Made by a program: the position numbers and the translations under genes
Notes under the pieces: generated by a model
Told to the model about the DNA's origin: nothing
Seen by the model: only the letters and a program-made list of their open reading frames with translations
Databases searched by the model: none
From: Lewinellaceae bacterium
GTDB lineage: Bacteria; Bacteroidota; Bacteroidia; Chitinophagales; Saprospiraceae
DNA length: 16,032 nt
Direction: 5' to 3'
NCBI GenBank assembly: GCA_016713985.1
Contig: JADJOD010000048.1
Coordinates: forward strand, 1 to 16,032
In this document: one piece after another, positions 1 through 8,803 of the stretch
How positions within the stretch are numbered: position 1 is the first letter of the stretch
How the letters are laid out: each line of letters begins with the position of its first letter

Positions 1-1232
1 ATCCTTTTCGGAGTCGCAGTCGGGCTTTTTGCGGGCTGGTTGCCGGCGCGCAAATTGGCTAAGATGCGCCCGGCGATGGCGCTTCGGGGCGAAATAAGCG
101 GCAAAAACGCGCGTATTTCCCGTTTCGGCTGGCGAAAAGTGATGACTGTCGGGCAATTTGCCGTGTCGCTTGTTTTTATGATCGTGGTGGCTACTTTGTG
201 GAGTCAGCTGCAATTTATGACCCTGGCCGACTACGGATTTCAGAAAGAAAACCTGCTCACCTTCGACCTGAAAGGCAACAAGAGTGAAACCCTGGCCACC
301 GAAATGGTACAAAGCCATCGGGTGAAAGGAGTAAGCGCCGCCTCCATTTTGATCGCCGGCAACAACCTGCAAGGCGACCAGATACAGCGCGAACGCGGCG
401 GCGAAAAAACGGGGATTTTTAACATTTACACCGATGAAAACTACGTGCCGGTGATGGGGCTTCAACTCGTGGCGGGTGAAAATTTTCGAAAAATGCCAGT
501 CGCGAGCGGGAGCAATTCATCCTGCTCAATGAAAAGGCCGTTTCCCGTTTTCAACTCGGAACACCGGCCGAAGCCGTCGGCAAAACGCTTTGGCTGAATG
601 ATTCTACACCCCTGGCAGTCTGCGGCGTGTTGCGCGATTTTAATTTCCGGCCCCTGAAAGATGCGATTGAACCGTTTGCCCTGCGTTTTTCACCCGTAAA
701 TTATGGCGTTATGCACGTCCGCCTCGCACCCGGCGATCCCGGCTCCGCACTCGCGGACATGGAAAGCATCTGGAAAAAAACAGACCCGGTACATCCCTTT
801 GAAGCCACGTTTATGGAGGAAAAAATGCGCAATGCCTACCGTGACATCGAGTTGATGGGCGGACTGATCGGTTTTTTTGCGCTGCTTGGCCTTTCGCTGG
901 CTTGCCTCGGCCTGCTGGGGATGGTGACCTACACGGTCGGCGCCAAAGTCAGGGAGATCGGCATCCGCAAGGTAGTGGGCGCTTCGGTGGCCGAGGTGGT
1001 GCTGTTGCTTTCGCGTAAATTCCTGATAATGTTGGGCTTGGCAGTGGCTATTGCCTTGCCGGTTGGCTACATTTTATCCGACATGATCCTGGGGATTTTC
1101 GCCTACCGGATTTCAGCGGGCTTCGTCATTTTGGGCGGCTGCGCGGCAATGCTGCTGGTTTTCGGGCTCCTGGCGGTGGGGGTGCAGACCGTTCGGGCGG
1201 CTTTGGCCAACCCGGTACAGTCGCTGAGGTGA
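1..1232 (+). CDS. MacB/FtsX-like ABC transporter permease, 5'-truncated by window edge, one frameshift
   Basis: C-terminal half of a membrane subunit of a MacB/FtsX-type ABC transporter in the inner membrane; the substrate cannot be told. The frame is open from base 1, so the gene begins outside the window. In order: the end of TM4 (ILFGVAVGLFAGWLPA), a cytoplasmic linker, TM5 (about bases 139-201), a periplasmic MacB_PCD-like domain, and an FtsX domain with TM6 (from ~862), the motif VREIGIRKVVGASV, TM7 and TM8, ending ANPVQSLR. The frame shifts from frame 1 to frame 3 in or next to the A5 run at 489-493. Restoring one A joins ENFRK to NASREREQFILLNEKAV without loss. The alternative ending at 597 has an unrelated tail, so I read one gene with a single-base deletion, either real or a sequencing error. 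The next permease begins 75 bp downstream. Confidence 0.88.
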
Positions 1233-1307
1233 ATAGATCCTTTAACCAGGCTACTGTTTGTGCGACCTCATCAACCTGTTCACCCGAATACTGTAAAGTA
1301 AACCACG

Positions 1308-3746
1308 ATGATGTCCATTATGCTGAAAAACTACCTCACGCTTGCATTTAAAAACCTGGCCCGGCGCCGGTTTGTGGCCGGGATCAACCTGTTCGGGTTG
1401 TCGGTCGGTATAGCGGTGGGTGCACTCATTGCCCTGTTCATCCGCCATGAACACGTATTCGACCGTTTTCACGACAAAGCGGAACGTATCGCGCGGCTCA
1501 ACACAACCATGAAATATCCGGGCGCCAGCGAGAGCACCGGCGCTTTTTCTTCTTACCCGATGGGGCCGTTTATGCAGGAAGTTTTTGACAGGGAGATTGA
1601 AACGTATTGTCGCCTTACACCCGTCGACAAGGATTTTGTCCTGCAAAACGGCGATACACGTGCAACAATCCGGCAGGTTTTTTCAGCCGACAGCACGTTT
1701 TTTCGCGTATTCGGCTTTCGCCTGCGGCAAGGCGACCCCCTGACCGCCCTCACACAGCCGCAGGCAATCGTGCTGACGCGTAAAGTGGCGGAATCCATAT
1801 TTCACACGCCCGACGCTTTGGGAAAAACACTTTCCAAAACCTACGTATCGCCGCACACACAACACGACACAACCGAGTATTTTACCGTCAGCGGCGTGTT
1901 GGAAGACCTGCCCGCGACCTCACATTTGCAGTTCGACGCGCTGCTTTCGGGCGCACAAAAACCCTACTGGGCGATCTGGAACCCGGGCGTGGAGCGGGAC
2001 TGGCAGGTGCTCGCCGCGATGACGTATTTTTTGCTTCGTTCGGAAAAAACCGACCTGGCCGACCTGGAAAAACAAATCCCCGAAGCCCTGGCGCCGAGGA
2101 TGCAGGGCGCGCAATACGTTGCCCATCATTTACAGGCGCTGACCGATATTCACGGCGGTTCCAGGGGGCTTACTGCCGATAAAATAAGCAATTTCGGGCG
2201 TTTCGACCGCCAATATGTACAGGTTTTCAGTATGATCGGGTTGTTCGTTTTGCTGATTGCAGCGGTCAATTATGCCAATCTCTGCACGATCCTTGCGGGT
2301 AAACGGGCAAAAGAAATCGCTATCCGCAAAACGGTAGGCGCCAACCGCAGGGCCGTGATCACCCAGTTTCTGACTGAGTCGGTACTGACCACTGCGCTGG
2401 CTGCCGTGCTGGCCGGCATACTGATTGTTTTGTCGAAACCCTGGCTGGCGGGCCTCGATTATCCGGTTGCCGCGCTGGACGACCTTACCCGGCCCTCCTT
2501 TTGGGCTCCGGCGTTGGTGGCGGTCTTCGCTCTTGGGATCGTTGCGGGTATTTACCCGGCATTTTTTATCGGGAAAATGGCGCCGTCGGGTACGTTGAGG
2601 GGCCAAAAAAGTATTACAAAGGGAAAAAAGGGCATCATTCCGGTACTGGTGACCGCACAATTTGTGGCGGCGATTGCCCTGATCGCCAGCGCTTTGATCT
2701 GCTACCGCCAGATAAAATTTCTGGAAAAAGCGAACCTCGGCTATTCGACGGATCAAATTCTGACACTCGATCTGGGTATGCCCAACCTGTTCAAAGGGCA
2801 GATTTTGCGGGAAAAATTGGAAAAGACGCCGGGTGTGCTCGGCGCTACCGTGTCCGACCAGGTAATGGGCAACGGCTTTATTCAGAGTGGCGTACGATAT
2901 GTTTTTAATGGCAAGGCGGAACATGTCGCCATGCCGTGTATGGCTGCCGATGAACAATTCACCGGCGTTTTTCAAATGCAATTGAGCGCCGGCCGCACCT
3001 TTTCCAGAGAGGCCACGCAAAACACCTCCGAATACCTGATCAACGAAACACTGGCCCGGCAGATCGGTTGGAACGAAAACGCCGTTGGGCAACAGATCGC
3101 CATTGCCTGGCAACCCGGATTCGGCACCGTGGTGGGGGTGTTAAAGGATTTTCATTTTAACTCGCTGCATCACAAAATTGAACCCGTTTGCATCCGGTCG
3201 GCCAATATGGCCAACAGCATCAGTTTGAAGGTGGCCACCGCCCATTTGCCGGCGACCTTCCGGCAAGTGGAAGTCGTGTGGAAATCCGTTATTACCGACT
3301 GGCCTTTTGAATATACCTGGGCCGACAAGCAATTTGCGCAGGTGTATCAATCCGAAACGCGGTTCAGCCGTTTGACAGGCCTGGGAGCCGCGCTGGCGGT
3401 ATTTATTGCTTGTCTGGGCCTGCTGGGACTGGTCACTTTTATGGCGGAACAACGGGTCAAAGAAATCGGCATCCGCAAAGTGCTCGGCGCGAGTGTGGTG
3501 GGTATCACGGGCCTTTTGGCCAAAGACTTTTTGAAATTGGTCGTCATTGCCATCGTCATCGCCGCTCCGGTGGCTTATTTTTTCATGGACAAATGGCTGA
3601 CCGACTTTGCGTACCGCATTGAAATTCAATGGTGGATGTTTGCCCTGGCGGGCTTGGCCGCCGTGGCGATTGCGTTTCTGACCGTAGGTTTTCAATCGGT
3701 GCGGGCGGCTTGGGCCAACCCGGTGGAGTCGCTGCGAAGTGAATAA
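1308..3746 (+). CDS. MacB/FtsX-like ABC transporter permease, intact (two FtsX domains)
   Basis: Full-length 812-residue inner-membrane permease of the MacB_PCD-FtsX-MacB_PCD-FtsX type. TM1 lies at about residues 24-45 after MLKNYLTLAFKNL. The first periplasmic domain spans ~47-300. TM2, TM3 and TM4 lie at ~303-328, 354-376 and 398-422, with KEIAIRKTVGANRR between TM2 and TM3. TM5 is at ~442-466, a second periplasmic domain runs ~470-685, and TM6-8 are at ~688-712, 740-762 and 776-798, with VKEIGIRKVLGASV after TM6. It ends ANPVESLRSE. ATGs at 1308, 1311 and 1320 are all possible; the one at 1320 gives the N-terminus most like the paralogs (MLKNYL). There are no Walker motifs, so ATP hydrolysis must come from a separate subunit. 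Members of this family typically act in export or mechanotransmission across the envelope; the substrate is unknown. Bases 3544-3643 are almost identical to part of the next gene. Confidence 0.95.
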   Translation: MMSIMLKNYLTLAFKNLARRRFVAGINLFGLSVGIAVGALIALFIRHEHVFDRFHDKAERIARLNTTMKYPGASESTGAFSSYPMGPFMQEVFDREIETYCRLTPVDKDFVLQNGDTRATIRQVFSADSTFFRVFGFRLRQGDPLTALTQPQAIVLTRKVAESIFHTPDALGKTLSKTYVSPHTQHDTTEYFTVSGVLEDLPATSHLQFDALLSGAQKPYWAIWNPGVERDWQVLAAMTYFLLRSEKTDLADLEKQIPEALAPRMQGAQYVAHHLQALTDIHGGSRGLTADKISNFGRFDRQYVQVFSMIGLFVLLIAAVNYANLCTILAGKRAKEIAIRKTVGANRRAVITQFLTESVLTTALAAVLAGILIVLSKPWLAGLDYPVAALDDLTRPSFWAPALVAVFALGIVAGIYPAFFIGKMAPSGTLRGQKSITKGKKGIIPVLVTAQFVAAIALIASALICYRQIKFLEKANLGYSTDQILTLDLGMPNLFKGQILREKLEKTPGVLGATVSDQVMGNGFIQSGVRYVFNGKAEHVAMPCMAADEQFTGVFQMQLSAGRTFSREATQNTSEYLINETLARQIGWNENAVGQQIAIAWQPGFGTVVGVLKDFHFNSLHHKIEPVCIRSANMANSISLKVATAHLPATFRQVEVVWKSVITDWPFEYTWADKQFAQVYQSETRFSRLTGLGAALAVFIACLGLLGLVTFMAEQRVKEIGIRKVLGASVVGITGLLAKDFLKLVVIAIVIAAPVAYFFMDKWLTDFAYRIEIQWWMFALAGLAAVAIAFLTVGFQSVRAAWANPVESLRSE

Positions 3747-3752
3747 CTGTAT

Positions 3753-3804
3753 GCCGGAAACCCGTTCCGGCGTATTGTGAGGCTTGCCGGAACGGATTTC
3801 TGGC
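3753..3804. repeat. Pair of hairpins in the intergenic gap (REP-like)
   Basis: The 75 bp gap between two permease genes holds two related hairpins. The first, 3753-3771, is a perfect 7-bp stem (gccggaa / ttccggc) with a 5-base loop. The second, 3786-3804, has stem gccggaa / ttctggc with one G-T pair. The reverse complement of the second resembles the first, so they form an inverted pair as in BIME-type elements. No T-run follows either stem, so a classic intrinsic terminator is unlikely; mRNA stabilisation or a small mobile palindrome is possible. Confidence 0.5.
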
Positions 3805-3821
3805 GTACAAAACAACATACC

Positions 3822-6272
3822 ATGCTTTCAAACTACCTGAAACTCGCCCTGCGCAACCTCCTGCGCTACAAAGGATACAGCCTGATCAACATTCTCGGGC
3901 TGGCCTTCGGCATCACCTGCTGCCTGCTGATCCTGATGTTTGTAGCCGACGAGCGCAGCCAGGACCGGAGTTGGCCCAACAGCGAACGTATTCACCGGAT
4001 GTCGCTGGAGCGCATTTACCCTGACCGGCGTACGGGTTACGCCATTGTGCCGCCGAGTTATGCCCGGTCGGTCAAAAATGACTGCCCGGAGGTGGAAGAA
4101 GCCGTTCGGATCGTTAATTTTAACGACGGCGGCACCACCCAGTTCAAACTGGGCGACAAGGTGTTTGAAGAGAGCAAACTGCTGGCCGCCGATTCCACGT
4201 TTTTTAAGGTGTTCCAGGTTCCGCTGTTGAAGGGTAACCCCGAAAAATGCCTCAGCGATCCCAATGGCTTAGTGATGACTGCTTCCACAGCCCGCCGCTA
4301 CTTCGGAGACCGGGAGCCGGTCGGACAAAGCATTCAATTGCTCGGCGGTCAGGAGCCGCGGCAATTCAGCGTCACAGCCGTGTGCGCCGATTTGCCTGAT
4401 AATGTGCATTTTGCGTTCGACCTGCTGATGCCCACAAAAGGAGTGCGTTTTCTTGAAGGCACCAACCACGTCAGTTTTGCCGCCAACACGTACTTCCTGC
4501 TGCACCCGGGTGCCGATCCACGGGCCCTGGAAGCCAAATTTCCGGGCATTGTTGAAAAATACGCCGCCGGAGAAATACAGCGCAACTTCGGCGTGAGTTG
4601 GCCGGAATACAAAGCCGCCGGCAATGGCTACCGCTACTACCTCACCGCTCTGCCGGATATCTACCTGCACAGCAGATTGGAATCCGAACTAAAACCGCCG
4701 GGCAGCGCCACGATGGTGCGGATTTTCTCGCTCATCGCGTTTTTTATCCTGCTGCTGGCCTGCATCAATTTTATGAACCTCGCCACCGCCCGCAGTGCCG
4801 AACGCGCCCGCGAGGTCGGCATCCGAAAGGCGCTGGGCAGCGAACGTGGGCAACTGGCCGGCCAATTTTTGATGGAGGCGGTATTGGTAAGTGCGATGGC
4901 CACGATGTTTGCGGTGGTACTTGTGGGGTTCTTGTTGCCGCTGTTTAATGATTTGGCGGGCAAACAATTACGCATAGAGCACTACTTCGGCTGGTCGACT
5001 GTTCCGGGTTTGATTGTATTCGCAGGCGCGGTGGGTTTGCTGGCGGGCAGTTACCCGGCGGGTGTATTGTCGGGTTTCCGGCCGATAGAGGTATTAAAAG
5101 GCAAATTCAGCGCTCAAAAAAAGGGCGTGTGGCTGCGCAACGGTCTGGTGTCGTTCCAGTTCGCTATTTCTATCGCAATGATTATCAGCACCTTGGTGGT
5201 GTTTAGTCAGTTGAATTTTATTTCCGCCAAAAAAACTGGGTTTCCAAAAAGAGCACATGCTCATCCGGCAAAACGCCTTCGTTTTGCAGGAAAAAACGGA
5301 CGCGTTCAAACAGGAATTGCGACAGATCACCGGCGCGGAAGCCGTCAGCGGCAGCAACGAGGTGCCCGGCGGCCCGAACTGGTTCGGTACCTCGTTTAAA
5401 AAGCAGGAAGACAACGAAACGGTGACCGGCAGGGGGCTGGTCGTCGACGACAATTTTGTGCAGACCCTGCAAATGGAAGTGGTTGCCGGGCGGTCTTTTT
5501 CAAAAGACTTCCAGGATTCCCTGTCGGTGATGCTGAACGAACGCGCCGTGAGGGACCTCGGCCTCGGCCCCGATCCGGTGGGCAAACGTATCGTCCAGCC
5601 CGGCAGTTTTATCGATCCGGAGGAAGGCGATGTAACCTTTACCGTCGTGGGTGTGGTCAAAGATTTTCATTTTCAAAGCCTGCACGAGCAAATCGTGCCC
5701 CTTTTTATCCACCATCACCGCGTTTTTCGGGGAGTGGATAATCTGCTGAACGTCCGGATACAATCCGATCAATTTCAGCCATTTATCAGCCAGGCGGAGC
5801 AACTCTGGCGCAAATTTGTACCCGATCAGCCCTTCCGTTACCGGTTTCTCGACGCGGGGCTGGCGAACCTCTACGCCGCCGAACACAGGACGCAGCGCAT
5901 TTTGGTGTTGTTCGCCCTGCTGGCTGTTTTTATCGCCTGCATCGGGTTGTTCGGGCTGGCCGCCTACACGGCCCAGCAGCGCACCAAAGAAATCGGCATC
6001 CGCAAAGTGCTCGGTGCCTCCGTGGCGGGCATCACCGGGCTTTTGGCCAAAGATTTTTTGACATTGGTTCTCATTGCCATCGTCATCGCCGCTCCGGTGG
6101 CTTATTTTTCATGGACAAATGGCTGACCGACTTTGCGTACCGCATTGAAATTCAATGGTGGATGTTTGCAGTGGCAGGGGCAGTAGCAGTGGCTGTCGCG
6201 TTTTTAACGGTGAGTTTCCAAAGTGTAAAAGCTGCGCTGGCGAACCCGGTAAAAAGCCTGCGTTCGGAGTGA
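3822..6272 (+). CDS. MacB/FtsX-like ABC transporter permease, full-length but with two single-base frameshifts
   Basis: Third permease of the array, about 816 residues once two frameshifts are repaired. I take ATG 3822 (MLSNYLKLALRNLLRY), which matches the paralog N-termini; an in-frame start at 3777 would add 15 residues without family resemblance. TM1 is at ~19-42. A first periplasmic domain follows, then TM2 with ACINFMNLATARSAERAREV and GIRKALGSERGQ, then TM3, TM4 and TM5. The first frameshift is at ~5241-5255, beside a run of five A: one extra base turns GFQKEHMLIRQNAF into an unrelated tail. The second is at ~6106-6110, where T5 replaces the T6 seen at the same place in the upstream paralog. 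After it the expected KWLTDFAYRIEIQWWMF continues to ANPVKSLRSE. Neither shift comes with other damage, so sequencing error is as likely as inactivation. No ATPase motif is present. Confidence 0.88.
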
Positions 6273-6310
6273 TAACCCTGAAGTTTTTATATTTTTTCAA
6301 TCAACGACCT

Positions 6311-8719
6311 ATGTTTCAGCACAACCTTGCACTGATTTACAGAAACTTCAAACGTTTCAAAAGCACTTTTTTGATCAACCTGCTCGGTTTGTCGGCGGGA
6401 CTCGCTTGTACTTTTTTGATTTACCTGTGGATCAGCGACGAAGTGGGCTTTGACAAATTCCATACCCGCGATGCGCAACTTTTTCAGGTGATGGAATGGA
6501 GCGCAGAAGGCGGGAAAAAGATCGTGCACGATGCCACACAAGGCCTGCTCGGACAGAGCATGGCGAAGGATTTGCCCGAAGTCGAGTCGGCGGTGTCTGT
6601 GTTGAACCTGGCGAAGTATGGCCAGAATTTGCCCTTCACGTTCGGGGGCAAATCGGTGGAGCGGACGGGCATTTTCGCCACGCACAATTTTTTCGAGGTG
6701 TTTAGTTTTAAACTGAAAAGCGGGCAGCCGGCGCAACTTTTTTTGGACAGAAACGCGGTGGTCATTTCCGAAAAAATGGCGCAAAGCCTTTTCGGCTCTG
6801 CCGAAGCGGCACTTGGGAAAACCTTAGATTGGGAGGTGTTCGGCAAAAAAAGGCAGTCGCAGGTGTCGGGCGTTTTTGAAAATCCGCCCGCCAACAACAG
6901 CCTGATTTTCGATTTTGTCGGCTCCTACGACATGTGTTTGCAGGAAATATGGACCAACGGGCAAAAATGGTGGAACGAAGGTACCCAGACTTATCTGGTG
7001 CTGAAACCCGATACGAATATCCCAAAATTTAACGAAAAAATAGCGGATTTTATCAAAAGATACCGCCCCGAAACCATTTTTACCTGTTTTGTACGCCCGT
7101 ATTCGAGCGCGTATCTGCACGGAAAATACGTGGACGGCGTACAAGCGGGCGGGCGGATTGCCTACGTGCGGCTGTTTTCGATCATTGCGCTGTTTATTTT
7201 GCTGATCGCCTGCATCAATTTTATGAACCTCTCGACCGCCAAAGCATCCGTGCGGGTCAAAGAAATTGGCATCAAAAAAGCGGTCGGTTCGTCGCGCGGA
7301 AACTTAGTCGCTCAATTATTGGGCGAGGCCCTCGCCATGTCCGCGCTTGCGACCGTGCTGGCGCTTGGGCTGACTGCCGCGTTGTTGCCGCTGTTCAATT
7401 CGATAACCGGAAAAGCCATTGTCTTTCCATTTTCACCGCAACTGATCGCCATTGCCCTCGGTGTGGCGTTGCTGACGGGTTTTCTGGCGGGCAGTTACCC
7501 GGCGTTTTACCTGTCGCGGTTTCGACCTGTCGCGGTGTTGAAGGGGAAAATCGAGCGTTCGTCGGGCGAGTTGCTGGCGCGGCGCGGCTTAGTGGTTTTT
7601 CAGTTCATGGTCTCGCTGGTTTTGATTTTTGCGGTCGCGGTGATTTACCGGCAACTTGATTTTATACAGTCCAAAAACCTCGGCTACGACCGTTCGAACG
7701 TCTTGTATTTCGACAAAGTGGGAACGGTTTCACAAAACCCGGAAGCGTTTTTGGCCGAAATCCGCCAAATTCCGGGTGTGGAGCGGGCTTCGTCTATGCA
7801 GGAAACGATGGTGGAAAGCGGAGGTACGGGTGGTTCGAGCACATATGGCATCGAGTGGCCGGGCAAAACGGAAAAGGATTTGATCGATTTCAACGTGCGC
7901 GCGGTGGATTTTGGGATGATTGAACTGCTGGAGATGCCACTGGCGGCGGGGCGCAGTTTTTCAAGGGAATTTTCCGATGAAGGCTCGCAACTGTTGTTCA
8001 ACGAAACCGCGATCCGGGCGATGGGGCTGAAAAACCCCGTGGGCCAACCGGTGAAAATGTGGGGCGAACAAAAAATCATCGCCGGGGTTGTAAAGGATTT
8101 TCACCTCACTTCGCTGCACGAACCCATCGCACCCATGGTATTCCGCTTTTCGCCCGAAGAGACTTCGACGGTGGTGCTCAAAATCAAGGCGGGTGATGAA
8201 AAGGCGACGCTCGAACGCCTCGGCAGTTTTTACAAAAAATTCAACCCCGGTTTCGACTTCAATTTCCGGTTTCTGGACGAGACCTACCAGGCCCAGTACG
8301 TTTCAGAGCGGCGGGTTTCGCAGCTGTCGCGGTATTTCGCAGGACTGGCGATTTTGATTTCGTGCCTTGGGTTGTTCGGGTTGTCCATGTTCACGGCGGA
8401 GCAGCGGAAAAAAGAGATCGGCATCCGGAAAGTCCTCGGCGCGAGTGTGGTTGGCATCACGAGCCTGCTGGCGAAAGACTTTTTAAAACTGGTAGTCATC
8501 GCCATCGTCATTGCTTCCCCCCTGGCTTGGTGGGCGATGAATCAATGGCTCGCCGGTTTTGCCTATCACATTGATATTCAATGGTGGATGTTTGTAGTTG
8601 CAGGGGCAGGGGCAGTGGCCGTTGCATTTTTGACGGTGGGTTTTCAGAGTATGAAGGCGGCGCTGGCGAATCCGGTGAAGTCTTTAAAAGTGAGTAAACT
8701 GTCTGGATCAGGATTTTGA
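6311..8719 (+). CDS. MacB/FtsX-like ABC transporter permease, intact
   Basis: Intact 802-residue permease. I chose ATG 6311 (MFQHNLALIYRNFKRFKSTF); the frame stays open upstream to 6155, but that stretch is the previous gene's 3' end read in another frame. TM1 lies at ~20-41, TM2 at ~286-310 (ACINFMNLSTAKASVRVKEI, then GIKKAVGSSRGN), TM3 at ~336-362, TM4 at ~377-402, TM5 at ~426-448, TM6 at ~674-694, TM7 at ~723-743 and TM8 at ~760-781. Two periplasmic MacB_PCD-like regions lie between. The second FtsX domain carries KEIGIRKVLGASVVGITSLLAKDF. The C-terminus is ANPVKSLK followed by an extra VSKLSGSGF tail, unlike the SLRSE ending of its neighbours. It starts 38 bp after the preceding stop, so co-transcription is likely. 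It needs an ATPase partner not encoded here. Substrate unknown. Confidence 0.95.
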   Translation: MFQHNLALIYRNFKRFKSTFLINLLGLSAGLACTFLIYLWISDEVGFDKFHTRDAQLFQVMEWSAEGGKKIVHDATQGLLGQSMAKDLPEVESAVSVLNLAKYGQNLPFTFGGKSVERTGIFATHNFFEVFSFKLKSGQPAQLFLDRNAVVISEKMAQSLFGSAEAALGKTLDWEVFGKKRQSQVSGVFENPPANNSLIFDFVGSYDMCLQEIWTNGQKWWNEGTQTYLVLKPDTNIPKFNEKIADFIKRYRPETIFTCFVRPYSSAYLHGKYVDGVQAGGRIAYVRLFSIIALFILLIACINFMNLSTAKASVRVKEIGIKKAVGSSRGNLVAQLLGEALAMSALATVLALGLTAALLPLFNSITGKAIVFPFSPQLIAIALGVALLTGFLAGSYPAFYLSRFRPVAVLKGKIERSSGELLARRGLVVFQFMVSLVLIFAVAVIYRQLDFIQSKNLGYDRSNVLYFDKVGTVSQNPEAFLAEIRQIPGVERASSMQETMVESGGTGGSSTYGIEWPGKTEKDLIDFNVRAVDFGMIELLEMPLAAGRSFSREFSDEGSQLLFNETAIRAMGLKNPVGQPVKMWGEQKIIAGVVKDFHLTSLHEPIAPMVFRFSPEETSTVVLKIKAGDEKATLERLGSFYKKFNPGFDFNFRFLDETYQAQYVSERRVSQLSRYFAGLAILISCLGLFGLSMFTAEQRKKEIGIRKVLGASVVGITSLLAKDFLKLVVIAIVIASPLAWWAMNQWLAGFAYHIDIQWWMFVVAGAGAVAVAFLTVGFQSMKAALANPVKSLKVSKLSGSGF

Positions 8720-8780
8720 AATATTTACGGCCTGTTTACATTCTTTACAATTGAAAAAGCCCGAAAGAAGCGCTTCAGGA

Positions 8781-8788
8781 TACCTTTG
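8781..8788 (+). promoter_or_regulatory. Possible Bacteroidota -7 promoter element (TAnnTTTG)
   Basis: The 84 bp between the permease stop and the lipoprotein start contains TACCTTTG, an exact match to the Bacteroidota -7 consensus TAnnTTTG. The nearest upstream TTG (8751-8753) lies 27 bases away, longer than the usual ~19-base spacing. Transcription would also start only a few bases before ATG 8804. This is a weak candidate; the gene may simply be read from the permease operon. Confidence 0.2.
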
Positions 8789-8803
8789 AAAAAGGTTGAA
8801 CAA

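Noticed and set aside
489..493. Programmed ribosomal frameshift at the A-run
   Set aside because: There is no slippery heptamer with a downstream structure, paralogs encode the region in one frame, and two similar single-base breaks occur in a neighbouring gene.
2130..3113. 327-residue open frame on the minus strand
   Set aside because: It lies wholly opposite an intact permease gene, is rich in R, G, Q and H as expected for the complement of GC-rich coding sequence, and shows no domain-like pattern.
6155..6310. N-terminal extension of the permease starting at 6311
   Set aside because: This stretch is the last part of the preceding permease in a different frame; the paralogs all begin at the position equivalent to 6311.
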